A stretch of DNA of 64,000 nt from SHVO01 sp041905795. GTDB taxonomy: Bacteria; Pseudomonadota; Alphaproteobacteria; Rhodospirillales; Rhodospirillaceae. The translations under genes and the position numbers were made by a program. Below the pieces are notes generated by a model that searched no databases, was not told the DNA's origin, and saw only the letters and a list, made by a program, of their open reading frames with translations. Positions 49,715 through 61,596 of this stretch are shown one piece after another; the first letter of the stretch is position 1, and each line of letters begins with the position of its first letter. The stretch lies in the NCBI GenBank assembly GCA_041905795.1, contig JAYRKL010000014.1, positions 47,222 through 111,221 of the forward strand, in the 5' to 3' direction.

Positions 49715-50596
49715 ATGCCTTCGTCCGAACCCGTAGCCGCACCTCCCAAGACGCTGGTCGCCGCCGTCCGCGCGCTGCTGCGTCCGTTGGTGCGCCTGTT
49801 GATCTCTAAAGGAGTCGGCCTGCCCGCCTTTATGGAACTGGTGAAGGACGCCTATGTCGATGTGGCGGTGAACGAGTTTCCGGTCGGCGAGAAAAAGCAG
49901 ACCGACAGCCGCATCAGCCTGCTCACCGGCGTGCACCGCAAGGACGTCAAACGCCTGCGCACGCAGAAGCGCCGCCCGATCACCGCGCCGCGGACCATCG
50001 GACTCGGCGCACAACTGGTGGCGCGGTGGGTGGGGTCGAAGGAAACCACTGATTCCAGCGGTCTTCCGCTGCCCCTGCCGCGCCAGGCCGCGAAGCCCGG
50101 TCAGCCATCCTTCGATGCGCTGGTGGCGCAGGTCTCAAAGGATGTGCGGCCGCGCGCCGTGCTCGATGAGTGGCTTCGCCTTGGCGTGGCGCGGGTCGAC
50201 GACGACGGCACTGTGGTGCTCAACCAGCTCGCCTTCGTCCCCGAGAAGGGGTTCCAGGAAAAGGCGTTCTATTTCGGCCGGAACGTTCACGATCATTTAG
50301 CCGCCGGTGCCCACAATCTGCTGGGCGACGGCGACCCATTGCTGGACCGAAGCGTTCATTACAGCAACCTGACCCCCGAATCGGCCGATGAACTGGAAAA
50401 AGCGGCGGAACGCACCGGGATGCAGGCGCTGCTGGCTCTGAACCGCATGGCGCTGGAACTGTCCGCACGGGATAAAGATCGCGCAAATGCGACCAAAAGG
50501 GTTAATTTCGGCTTGTATTTCTTTAAGGGTCCTACCAATTTCAATGACTTAAGGCTCGACGGCGATGACGACGCCGGCGAGCAGGGCGAAGAGTAA
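49715..50596 (+). CDS. DUF6502 family protein
   Basis: A 293-residue soluble protein. The N-terminal third (LRPLVRLLISKGVGLPAFME, then ISLLTGVHRKDVKRLRTQKR) looks like a helix-turn-helix that reads a DNA target, and matches my memory of DUF6502. The middle has VLDEWLRLGVARVDDDGTVV, and the C-terminal part FYFGRNVHDHLAAGAHNLLG. Function is not established. It sits behind twin palindromes and 37 bases before a DUF5666 lipoprotein gene. ATG 49715 is preferred over a GTG at 49679 that lies inside a palindrome. Confidence 0.75.
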   Translation: MPSSEPVAAPPKTLVAAVRALLRPLVRLLISKGVGLPAFMELVKDAYVDVAVNEFPVGEKKQTDSRISLLTGVHRKDVKRLRTQKRRPITAPRTIGLGAQLVARWVGSKETTDSSGLPLPLPRQAAKPGQPSFDALVAQVSKDVRPRAVLDEWLRLGVARVDDDGTVVLNQLAFVPEKGFQEKAFYFGRNVHDHLAAGAHNLLGDGDPLLDRSVHYSNLTPESADELEKAAERTGMQALLALNRMALELSARDKDRANATKRVNFGLYFFKGPTNFNDLRLDGDDDAGEQGEE

Positions 50597-50633
50597 GCCG
50601 GGCCGCAATACCGCGGGCCGGCGGCAGGGACAA

Positions 50634-51794
50634 ATGTACGGGGCAAACGCAAAGCCGTTTGGACTGCACACGCTGCGGGTGACCGCGGCGGCGATGCTGC
50701 TTGCCCTGCTCGGAGCTTGCGCCTCGGCGCCGCAACAGGCGGCACTGGACCCGAAGAACGGCGACGGCCTCGGCGGAACCGGAATCAAAACCGCGCAGGT
50801 CAACACCCGCGGCGATGGCATCGGCGGCACCGGGATTGTCGGCACCATCACCGGCTTCGGCTCGATCATCGTCAACGGCCTCGAACTCGAGTTCAACACT
50901 TCAACCGCCGTGGTGTCCGACGGCCGCCCGGCGTCGCTGCAGGATCTGCGCATCGGCCAGGTGGTGCAGGGTGTGGCACGGACACAGGGCGGCAAGCTCA
51001 CCCTCGACACCCTCGATATCCAACACGCCGTCACCGGCCCGATCTCGGCCATCGACCAGAGCACCCAGACCATGACCGTGCTGGGCCAACGCGTGCGCCT
51101 GAACCTGGGCGGCGACAAGGCCGCGGCCGACGCCTTCAAGACCCTGCAGGCGGGCGATGTGGTCAGCGTCTCCGGCCAGCGTCTCGCCGACGGCACCATC
51201 ATCGCCACCCGCGTCGACCAGAAGCATGACGACGGCCGCGTGATCGTGCGCGGCGACGTGAGCGGCCTCACCGCCACGTCTGTCCGCATCGGCGACCTGA
51301 CCGTGGCGCTGTCGCCCGATACGACGGTGTCCGCGCCCAAGGCCGGCGGCCGCGTCGTGGTTTCCGGCCGCATGATCAACGGCCAGTTTGCGCCGGATGT
51401 GGTCAATGGCGGCGACCTCCTGCCGTTCGGCGCCAATGTCGCCGACGTGTCGCTGGAAGCCTATGCGCCCGCCAACGCCGGCAGCGCGGGCCCGCTCAAT
51501 ATCCATGGCGTCACCGTCACCGGCGCGGCGCTGCCGCCCGGCACCGTGACCAACGACCGCATCATCGTCACCGGCAAGATCGACGGCCCGGACAAGGTCG
51601 CGGCGGCGGCCATCGCGAAAGTTCGTACGCTGGTGACCGTGCTGCAGGCGCAAGGGTCCGCGCGCCCCGCCGCCGTGCGCCCGGATGCGCCGCGCTTCGA
51701 GCGCGTCAACCCGCCGCAGCGCGCGCCCGAGCGCCCGCAATCGGTGACGCCGCCGGCGATCGACCGGCCGGTCATCGAGCGCCCCACGGCTTAA
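50634..51794 (+). CDS. DUF5666 repeat lipoprotein
   Basis: A 386-residue envelope protein. The start MYGANAKPFGLHTLRVTAAA followed by LLALLGAC gives a lipoprotein signal with lipobox cysteine at about residue 29. The mature part has three or four DUF5666-like beta modules (GTITGFGSIIVNGLELEFNT, ISAIDQSTQTMTVLGQRVRL, VRGDVSGLTATSVRIGDLTV), each a short OB-like beta fold. The C-terminus is rich in Pro and Arg. An ATG at 50565 would overlap DUF6502 by 32 bases but lengthen the signal peptide unusually. The pairing with DUF6502 is conserved in other genomes as I recall. Confidence 0.8.
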   Translation: MYGANAKPFGLHTLRVTAAAMLLALLGACASAPQQAALDPKNGDGLGGTGIKTAQVNTRGDGIGGTGIVGTITGFGSIIVNGLELEFNTSTAVVSDGRPASLQDLRIGQVVQGVARTQGGKLTLDTLDIQHAVTGPISAIDQSTQTMTVLGQRVRLNLGGDKAAADAFKTLQAGDVVSVSGQRLADGTIIATRVDQKHDDGRVIVRGDVSGLTATSVRIGDLTVALSPDTTVSAPKAGGRVVVSGRMINGQFAPDVVNGGDLLPFGANVADVSLEAYAPANAGSAGPLNIHGVTVTGAALPPGTVTNDRIIVTGKIDGPDKVAAAAIAKVRTLVTVLQAQGSARPAAVRPDAPRFERVNPPQRAPERPQSVTPPAIDRPVIERPTA

Positions 51795-51808
51795 AGCAGG
51801 CCGCCCGG

Positions 51809-52591
51809 TCAAAAACCTCTGAATGTGACGGCGATGCCGCCGCCGGCCGAAGGGCTGTTGGGCGAGAATCCCGCCGTGCCGTAGACGTTCGCCGACCATC
51901 GGTCGGAGAACTTGTAATTCAGGTAGGCGGTGCCTTCCTGCGGCGTCCGGGCGCTGGGCAGCGCCGCCTGGCGGATATCGAACGACGCGCCGGTCGTGAC
52001 CCGCTCGTTCCAGGTGTATTGCGCACCGACGCTGCCGTAGAGGACGTTGCGCAGCACGTAACCGGCGGGGCTTCCCGTGAACCGGTAGCCGGCCTGGAAG
52101 AACGGGATGAAGTTGCCGATGGTCTTGGCCACATCCACCTGCCCGCCGCCGTCCCAGGCGCCGGTGCCGAGCCCCTTGGCGAAGCTCGCGGTCGGCGCCT
52201 TCACCCGCGCCGTCAGATCGACGAACCAGCCGGCGGCCCACAGGCTTTCGAGCGAGTAGGTGCCGAACAGATGCACGTCGCCGACGCCGGACGCATGGCC
52301 TGAGGTGCGAATACCGGCGGCACCTCCGGCGCCGCCGGCGTCCAGCAGGATCGCCGGGCCGCTGATGCGCAGCCAGGAGGTGTCGGCGCGAACGGTCCAC
52401 GGCCCTTTGACCGCTTTCAGCGACAGCGGCACCGCCAGGATCTCGGTGGGCTTGGCCGCGCCGTAATAGCCCGACGAGAAATCGAAACCGCTGCGCGCGC
52501 TGACATCCCAGAAAGCGTCGGCGAAGGAATCCTGGGCCATGGCCCGGCCCGGCGCCAGCGCGGCCAACACAAGAACGGCCTTGCGCATCAC
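51809..52591 (-). CDS. Outer-membrane beta-barrel-like protein
   Basis: A 260-residue exported protein: MMRKAVLVLAALAPGRAMAQ is a signal peptide cut after AMA. The mature part alternates polar and hydrophobic residues in short strands (WTVRADTSWLRISG, VHLFGTYSLESLWAAGWFVD, NYKFSDRWSANVYGTAGF) and ends in ITVTFRGF-like sequence with a terminal phenylalanine, the signal for BAM insertion. No family name is certain. It is convergent with the DUF5666 gene (15 bases apart) and shares an operon with the patatin gene (four-base overlap). Confidence 0.75.
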   Translation of the reverse strand: MMRKAVLVLAALAPGRAMAQDSFADAFWDVSARSGFDFSSGYYGAAKPTEILAVPLSLKAVKGPWTVRADTSWLRISGPAILLDAGGAGGAAGIRTSGHASGVGDVHLFGTYSLESLWAAGWFVDLTARVKAPTASFAKGLGTGAWDGGGQVDVAKTIGNFIPFFQAGYRFTGSPAGYVLRNVLYGSVGAQYTWNERVTTGASFDIRQAALPSARTPQEGTAYLNYKFSDRWSANVYGTAGFSPNSPSAGGGIAVTFRGF

Positions 52592-55116
52592 GCCGCCGGA
52601 CGCAAGGCGGCGACTTCCCTGCGCAACTCGCTGATCAGGTCCTTGCAGGCGGTGAGTTCCTTCTCCTCTTCGTCCAGGACGGCGTTGAAGGCCTGGACCT
52701 TGAGGGCGAGCGCGTCGATGTCATGTCCCGCGCCTTCGATGCGCGCGGCGTCGAGCACGATGTCGATGAGGCGTTCGGCAGCGTGCAGGCGGCCCCACAG
52801 GTAATCGTTCTGCCGGTACTCCAGCGAAAAGAACGCGCCGAAATGATAGAATTTCACGCCGCGCAGGGTGGTCGCGGCGTCACCCTTGCGCAGGGTCTGG
52901 GCATCCTCGGGACTCAGGCGGTCGACGCGGATCTCGTCGAACTCGTCCAGGTCGCGCCAGTTGGTGATGGAGAAGGTGAGCACGTCCCACACCGCGAAGC
53001 CGATGTAGTGCTCCACCAGTTCCCGCCGCGCCGGCTTGGGCAGAGAGGCGCCCGGGCTGCCCCCTCCTGAACCGTCGGTGCCGTCCACCAGCGCCACCAG
53101 CAGCGCGTCGGTGCGCGGATTGTCGGCTTCGAGTGCCAGATCTTCTCCGAGCAGGGCCAGCGCGTCGCCGATGGGTTTGACGAATTGTTGCGCGACCGCG
53201 TCCGGGTCCGCCGCCAGAGCGACATCGGCGGCGATGGCTTCGGCGATATTGCGCACCACCGACTTCACGGCGTCGATGGTGACGGCGGAAAGCCCCTGCA
53301 CGCCATGCGCCGCGGCGGCGCGGGCGGTCATGGGCTGGAGCAGGCCCAAGGCGTCGTAGAGGCCGGCCTTGATACGGTCCAGCCGCTCGGCCTTGAGGCC
53401 GTCGAACGCCGGCTCGGCCAGGCGCGTATACAGCTGGTTGACCGCGCGCACCACGAAGCGGATGCGCCGCTGGCGATAGCGGACGTCGAACCTGAGCAGG
53501 AATTTCACCCACGGCGGCGGCGCGGTGTTGAGGTCGCCTTCGGCGCGGTTGAGTTCCTCATGGGTCGGGGTGACGCCGGTGATCTCCGCCCAGCACTGGA
53601 TAATATTGATGATGCGCTGGGCTTCGATGCTGTCACGCCCGTAGCCGCAGATCTCCGCCACCACCGCGGCCACGTCCTCGATCACCGCCGTCAGCTTCAG
53701 GCGCAGGTAGCCCTCATAGGCAAAGCCGGTCTGGGCGCGGGCGCTGTTGTTGGCGAGCTGGCGGAACTGCCCGATGCTTTCTCCCGTCAACGGCCCGTCC
53801 AGGGCGTTACCGGCCACGGCCTCGGCGATGGCGTGGATATGCATGCGCGCGCCCTCGACCACCATCTGCAGGCGGCGGACTTCGGAATTATGCGTGTTCA
53901 CCCAGGCGAGATCGTCGTGGATGGGTTCGTTGCGCGGGATGTCCGACAGCGCGCCTTTGAGGGTGGAGAAAAACCCCGGCGCGCCGCGGTTGGCCCGGTC
54001 GGCGTTGGTCTGCGGATGCGGGTCGATATACAGCAGGCGCCGGTCGACATGGCGGTAGGCCGGGCGGCCGCGGATGGCCTCGATGGCCTGGGCGAAGGGT
54101 TTGTTGTTGAGCACACTGCCGTCAATGAAGGACGCATCGGCGGGGTTGGCGCGGGCGGTGAAATAGGCGCGGAAATTCCGGTACAGGAAATCGACCCGGG
54201 AGCGCCAGGACAGGGCCTTTTCCGCGATCAGGCGGTCGATCTCGCGGAACTGCATCGGCGGGAACGCACCCGGGAAAGACGAGGTGGCGCGGGCGGCGAA
54301 CACCAGAGCCGGCAGGTTTTCCCGGTCGAAATTGGTGGCTTCCTGCCCCTTGGGCCAATGGCGGTAGGACATGCGCAGCACCTGGCGATGCTCGCGGTCG
54401 CTGATCAGGGGCGGATCGTGGATCGGCGTCGCGGTAACATAGCCGTGGAAGTCCGTGACCGTGACGAACAGGTCGAGACGAAGACCCGCCGGCAGCAGCG
54501 AGCTTCCCGGTTCGACGGGGTCGCCCATGGCGGCGAACGCTTCGTAAAACACCTTGGTGAGGCCGTAGCCGTCGAACGGCGGTTTGAACCAGCGCGAGCG
54601 CAGGAACATGGAGAGCTTCTGCTTAAGCTCGGCGTTGTTGCCCAGATTCTTGCGGAAGCGCCACAGGATCCCCCACACCACCGGCAGGAAGTACCACTTC
54701 CGCCACGGCCCGGCCTTGACGTAATCCGGCATCAACTCGGCGACGTCGGAGTGTTTGAGCCAGAAATCCCGCAGCGGCTTGATGTTGAGATCGTGGGCGA
54801 GCGCCCGCGCCAGGATCACGCCGTTGATGCCGCCGGCGGACGCGCCGGCGATGATGTCGACCACCACGCGCAGGTCGAGGGTGCGCCCGATCTGGCGCAG
54901 GAGGTCGAAATACACCCGCTCGGTGTCGACCGGGTCCTGGCGCCTGGCGGCCACCTCGTCATAGGACGCGGACGGATGCTGGCGGCTCCTGAAGGTATGG
55001 AAATCGCGGGACGCGCGGGTGAGCTTGAGGATCTCCTTGGTGATCCCATGCATGTACACCGCCAGGGACACGCCGCCGTAGCACACCAGCGCGAAGCGTA
55101 GCTCTTTCTCCTTCAC
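52588..55116 (-). CDS. Large patatin-like phospholipase with DUF3376-type C-terminus
   Basis: An 842-residue protein. The patatin domain occupies roughly residues 1-380: VCYGGVSLAVYMHG for the oxyanion, the nucleophile elbow IAGASAGGINGVILARAL (GxSxG) and the catalytic aspartate in ASFIDGSVLNNKPF. The rest is a helical DUF3376-like domain of unknown function. No signal peptide is present, so it is a cytosolic or peripheral lipid acylhydrolase. It heads an operon with the beta-barrel-like gene. TIGR03607 describes a related long patatin family. Confidence 0.85.
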   Translation of the reverse strand: MKEKELRFALVCYGGVSLAVYMHGITKEILKLTRASRDFHTFRSRQHPSASYDEVAARRQDPVDTERVYFDLLRQIGRTLDLRVVVDIIAGASAGGINGVILARALAHDLNIKPLRDFWLKHSDVAELMPDYVKAGPWRKWYFLPVVWGILWRFRKNLGNNAELKQKLSMFLRSRWFKPPFDGYGLTKVFYEAFAAMGDPVEPGSSLLPAGLRLDLFVTVTDFHGYVTATPIHDPPLISDREHRQVLRMSYRHWPKGQEATNFDRENLPALVFAARATSSFPGAFPPMQFREIDRLIAEKALSWRSRVDFLYRNFRAYFTARANPADASFIDGSVLNNKPFAQAIEAIRGRPAYRHVDRRLLYIDPHPQTNADRANRGAPGFFSTLKGALSDIPRNEPIHDDLAWVNTHNSEVRRLQMVVEGARMHIHAIAEAVAGNALDGPLTGESIGQFRQLANNSARAQTGFAYEGYLRLKLTAVIEDVAAVVAEICGYGRDSIEAQRIINIIQCWAEITGVTPTHEELNRAEGDLNTAPPPWVKFLLRFDVRYRQRRIRFVVRAVNQLYTRLAEPAFDGLKAERLDRIKAGLYDALGLLQPMTARAAAAHGVQGLSAVTIDAVKSVVRNIAEAIAADVALAADPDAVAQQFVKPIGDALALLGEDLALEADNPRTDALLVALVDGTDGSGGGSPGASLPKPARRELVEHYIGFAVWDVLTFSITNWRDLDEFDEIRVDRLSPEDAQTLRKGDAATTLRGVKFYHFGAFFSLEYRQNDYLWGRLHAAERLIDIVLDAARIEGAGHDIDALALKVQAFNAVLDEEEKELTACKDLISELRREVAALRPAA

Positions 55117-55233
55117 GCGCGCTCCCCTTTACGCCAACCGCTCACGTCCGGGCCGGTTACGCAGGATACGGAGGGGACGCCTGCCGTCAAAAGACTAATT
55201 TGCGGCAAACCGTTGGCGGAGCGAAAGAAATGG

Positions 55234-58383
<3,150 letters not shown>

Positions 58384-58404
58384 GGCGGCCTTCTGGTCCG
58401 GTTA

Positions 58405-58448
58405 GCGTGTCCTGGAAACGTGGAAGCCGGTTTTCCGTCCGGACACGC
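58405..58448. repeat. Hairpin-B element between the RND genes
   Basis: GCGTGTCC (58405-58412) pairs with GGACACGC (58441-58448), an inner GGAAA/TTTCC pairs, and the loop is GTGGAAGCCGGTT. It keeps the core of the other hairpin-B copies, with stems of different sequence. It sits between the fusion-protein stop and the pump start, where it could set their ratio. Confidence 0.85.
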
Positions 58449-58464
58449 GTCAAAAATTAAAGAA

Positions 58465-59667
58465 TCAGCTTGGGTTGGGCCGGGCCGCGCTCTGGCGCGC
58501 GGCCTCGGAGGCGGGGTCGGCCTCACCCTTGATCTCGTTGGCGTTGAGGATGTTGACCTTGGTGCCGTTGCGCATGTCCTGCATGCCTTCCTTCACCACC
58601 AGGTCGCCTTCCTTGACGCCCTTGACGATCTCGACCGCGCTGTTGCGGCGCGTGCCGATGGTCACGGGCACGCGCGCGGCGATGTTGTCGGGACCGATGA
58701 CGTACAGGTACTGCATGCCGTTTTCCGGCACGACCGAGGCTTCGGACACCATCATGGCGTCGCGCGGGGCGCTGATCAGGTCGACGATCATCAGCATGCC
58801 GGGACGCAGGCGGATGTCCTCGTTCGGCACCAGCGCCCGCACGTTGACCGAACGGGTCAGGGGATCGACGCGGCTGTCGACCGAAACCACCTTGCCTTTG
58901 AAGATCGCGCCGCGATAGGCGCTGGCGGTCGCCTCGATTTCCAGCCCCGAGTGCACCGACGCAAGGAACGTCTCCGGCACGGCGAAATCCAGTTTCACCA
59001 CCGAGATGTCGTCGAGCGTCGCAACGGCGGTGCCGGGCGTCACCAGGGCGCCGACGGAGATGCGCCGGGTGCCGACGATGCCGGAAAACGGCGCCAGGAT
59101 GCGCCGGTCGGTGGCGCGCGCGCGCGCGGCGGCGACGTTGGCTTCGGCTTTCTTGACCGCAGCGGTCTGGTCGTCGAGCTTCGACAGCGCGATGTTGTTG
59201 CTGGTGGCCAGCGATTGGATGCGCGTCAGTTCTTTTTTCTGCTGTTCGAGGTTGGCGAGTTCGACATTGAGCGCGGAATCCTCGATGCCGGAATCAATGG
59301 CGGCCATCTCCTCGCCCTTCTTGACGGTCTGGCCGTCGTCGAAGGCGATCGTGCGCATGATGCCTTGGGTCTTGGCGGTGACGGTCACCGACTCATTGGC
59401 GTAGATCGTGCCGATGGCTTCGATGCGGTCGCCGATGACGTCGCGGTAGACTTTCTCCGCCACCACCGCGCGCGCCAGGCCCTGACCGCGGCCGGGGCCG
59501 CCCGGGCCGCGCCCTGGCCCGCCGGCCTGCCCACCCGCCTGACCGCCAGCCTGCGTCTGCGGCGCACCCTCGGGCTTGGGACCGAGCAGGCGCCAGCCAC
59601 CGAACGCGACGGCAACCACCGCGATCCCGGCAATCACAAGCTTGAGCTGAGACGTCTGCATCACCAT
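58465..59667 (-). CDS. RND efflux periplasmic adaptor (HlyD/MFP family)
   Basis: A 400-residue membrane-fusion protein. One N-terminal anchor (LKLVIAGIAVVAVAFGGWRL) is followed by a Gly/Gln/Pro-rich linker (GGQAGGQAGGPGRGPGG), the barrel-sandwich with VTVTAKTQGIMRTIAFDDGQ, a coiled coil with LEQQKKELTRIQSL, the lipoyl-type repeat ILAPFSGIVGTRRISVGALV and the beta-barrel domain. ATG 59667 (MVMQTSQLKL) is preferred; ATG 59661 is also possible. It is the first gene of the pump operon. Confidence 0.93.
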   Translation of the reverse strand: MVMQTSQLKLVIAGIAVVAVAFGGWRLLGPKPEGAPQTQAGGQAGGQAGGPGRGPGGPGRGQGLARAVVAEKVYRDVIGDRIEAIGTIYANESVTVTAKTQGIMRTIAFDDGQTVKKGEEMAAIDSGIEDSALNVELANLEQQKKELTRIQSLATSNNIALSKLDDQTAAVKKAEANVAAARARATDRRILAPFSGIVGTRRISVGALVTPGTAVATLDDISVVKLDFAVPETFLASVHSGLEIEATASAYRGAIFKGKVVSVDSRVDPLTRSVNVRALVPNEDIRLRPGMLMIVDLISAPRDAMMVSEASVVPENGMQYLYVIGPDNIAARVPVTIGTRRNSAVEIVKGVKEGDLVVKEGMQDMRNGTKVNILNANEIKGEADPASEAARQSAARPNPS

Positions 59668-60085
59668 CCGGCCAAAAGTCTTTCCGTGCCGGTGGTTAGA
59701 GACCCGCGGCGCCCCATCCTGATGGCGGTGGCGCAAGGTATCTGTCGGCAGGGGCGTTATACACACGGGCCATATAGCTAGCCACAAACATCCGTGTAAC
59801 CTTCTGCAACACTTTAGCACTTTGGCTTTCGGTTCGCCGCAAACCGCTGCTCCGGGGAGCCGGAAATCCGTGATTTTTTGCCCCGGCTTCGGCCGTGAAG
59901 CTTTCAGGACCGCGTTACCGGCCGGACAAACTACGGCAAGTCACCGGAAAGCTTGAGGTTTTTGGCTTGCACCGCGGCAAGGAGGCAGGCGGCATGCCGG
60001 GAGGCCGGGACGGCTGCTGGCTGTTGCGCACACTTGCACGAAATTTTCCCGGAAAATCTCAGGAAATCAAAGCCGCGGCGGTTCG
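59668..60085. other. Intergenic region upstream of the RND operon
   Basis: More than 400 bases between the divergently placed end of the iminopeptidase region and the adaptor gene. I see no protein-like frame, no complete promoter and no recognised repeat. It presumably holds the promoter of the RND operon on the minus strand. Confidence 0.35.
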
Positions 60086-60119
60086 CGCAAAAAAATACCC
60101 CGCGGAACCGCGGGGTATT
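60086..60119 (-). terminator. Rho-independent terminator for the iminopeptidase gene
   Basis: On the minus strand AATACCCCGCGG pairs with CCGCGGGGTATT and is followed by a run of T. The top strand shows the same stem preceded by seven A. Confidence 0.85.
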
Positions 60120-60213
60120 GAGGTTTGGGTAATGGAACTTGTCTGTACCGCCCCGTCGCGAGGTGCGGCACGGCGCCGTTTGTGCCACGCCGCCCCGCTC
60201 CTGCGACCTGCGA

Positions 60214-60250
60214 GAATTGACAGGTCGAGCCTGAAACGACCTGTCAATTC
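60214..60250. repeat. 14-base-pair perfect inverted repeat after the iminopeptidase gene
   Basis: GAATTGACAGGTCG (60214-60227) is repeated inverted at 60237-60250 with a nine-base loop. It lies 26 bases after the iminopeptidase stop and is without a T-run. It may be an mRNA-stabilising stem or a separate dispersed repeat. Confidence 0.7.
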
Positions 60251-60275
60251 AGACAGGGCGCTGCCGCCAAACCGC

Positions 60276-61298
60276 TCATGCGACGTGCTTGAAGTCCTCG
60301 GTTTTGAAGTCCTCGGTGGCCTTCACCAGCGCCGCGCGGATGCCGGGCTCCATGGACGAGTGCCCGGCGTCGGGGACGATGCGGTATTCGGCCCCAGGCC
60401 AGGCGTTTGCCAGGAAATCCGCCGCCGCGATTGGGCACACCATGTCGTAGCGTCCCTGGACGATCACCGCCGGATGTTTTTGAAGGCGGCGCATGCCGGC
60501 GAGCAGTTGGCCGGGCGCCAGGAAGCCGCGGTTGACCATGTAGTGCGCCTCGATGCGCGCCATGGCCAGAGCGCCACTGTAGAACGGGTCGGCGCCGTCG
60601 CCGCGCGTGCGGCCGGCGGGGATTAGCCGCGAACAGGCGTTCTCGTAAGCGCACCAGGCCGCGGCCGCCGGCTTATGGACGGCAGGATCGGCGTCGATCA
60701 GGCGGCGATAATAGGCCTGGAGCATCTCGCCATGTTCGGCGGCGGGAATGGCGGCGGCGAAGGCGCGCTGGGCTTCCGGGAAAAAGCGTCCCATGCCCCG
60801 TCCGGGCCCGCCGATGAACCAGTCGACTTCGTCGGCGCTGAACAGGAACACGCCGCGCAGGATGAAGCCGCTGCAGCGTTCCGGATACGCCTGGCCATAA
60901 GCCAATGCGAGCGTGGAGCCCCAGGAGCCGCCGAACACGATCCAGCGCTCGATCTTGAGATGGATGCGCAAGGCCTCCATGTCGGCGATCAGGTCCTGCG
61001 TGGTGTTGTCGGAAACGCAGGCCTCGGGCGTCGAACGGCCGGCGCCGCGCTGGTCGAACAGGACGATGCGGTAGTGCGCCGGATCGAAGAACCGGCGATA
61101 GGCGGGCGCCGTGCCGGCGCCGGGCCCGCCGTGCAGGAACACCACCGGCGTGCCTTTGGCGTTGCCCGACTCCTCCCAGTAGATCCGGTGCGGCGCGCCG
61201 ACGTCGAGTACCCCGGTGGCATAGGCGTCGACCGGCGCGAACAACGGGTGATCGTCGCCCCGCGCCTGCGGCCGGCTCACGCTTCCTGGATGCTCCAA
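60276..61298 (-). CDS. pip: Proline iminopeptidase
   Basis: A 340-residue alpha/beta hydrolase of family S33 that removes N-terminal proline from peptides. The oxyanion region is VVFLHGGPGAGTAPAYRRFF, FDQRGAGRSTPE follows, the nucleophile elbow is VFGGSWGSTLALAYGQAYPE, and the acid and base lie in VIVQGRYDMVCP and VPDAGHSSMEPG. No signal peptide is present. The C-terminus has an exact duplication TEDFKTEDFK, encoded by a 15-base tandem repeat at about 60290-60320. Confidence 0.92.
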   Translation of the reverse strand: MEHPGSVSRPQARGDDHPLFAPVDAYATGVLDVGAPHRIYWEESGNAKGTPVVFLHGGPGAGTAPAYRRFFDPAHYRIVLFDQRGAGRSTPEACVSDNTTQDLIADMEALRIHLKIERWIVFGGSWGSTLALAYGQAYPERCSGFILRGVFLFSADEVDWFIGGPGRGMGRFFPEAQRAFAAAIPAAEHGEMLQAYYRRLIDADPAVHKPAAAAWCAYENACSRLIPAGRTRGDGADPFYSGALAMARIEAHYMVNRGFLAPGQLLAGMRRLQKHPAVIVQGRYDMVCPIAAADFLANAWPGAEYRIVPDAGHSSMEPGIRAALVKATEDFKTEDFKHVA

Positions 61299-61416
61299 GG
61301 CGGCGATCGGAATGACTCCTGAACCTGGAATAGCGGATTGAATTTAACGCGGGCCGCCCACGGATATCGACTTGAATCTGGCGTTTCGCGCCGATGACTT
61401 TTCGATCCTCGGCACC

Positions 61417-61522
61417 TAGAGCATTTTCCGATGAAGTGGATGCCGGTTCATCGCAGAAAATGCGACCAAACCAAAAAGATTAGAGCATGATCGCGATTCA
61501 ATATGACTCGATCATGCTCTAA
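61417..61522. repeat. Bipartite intergenic hairpin element (copy 3, reverse)
   Basis: 106 bases that match 34037-34141 with one extra A in the linker. It carries hairpin B (GATGAA/TTCATC around GTGGATGCCGG) and hairpin A with a loop holding GATTC and GACTC. It stands about 75 bases upstream of the MFS gene. Confidence 0.95.
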
Positions 61523-61596
61523 TGTGCCGGCGTTTTGGCGCGAGGGGAACGCGCGCGGTTTTTAAAGGGCGGCGTTGCGCCGCGCGAAGCAGCTTC

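Noticed and set aside
53185..55101. A 638-codon plus-strand frame opposite the patatin gene
   Set aside because: Same shadow pattern; the patatin motifs GASAG and DG on the minus strand decide.
60290..60320. Tandem TEDFK duplication at the iminopeptidase C-terminus as a functional motif
   Set aside because: A 15-base slippage duplication at the very end of the protein, outside the hydrolase fold; noted with the gene but not a separate finding.
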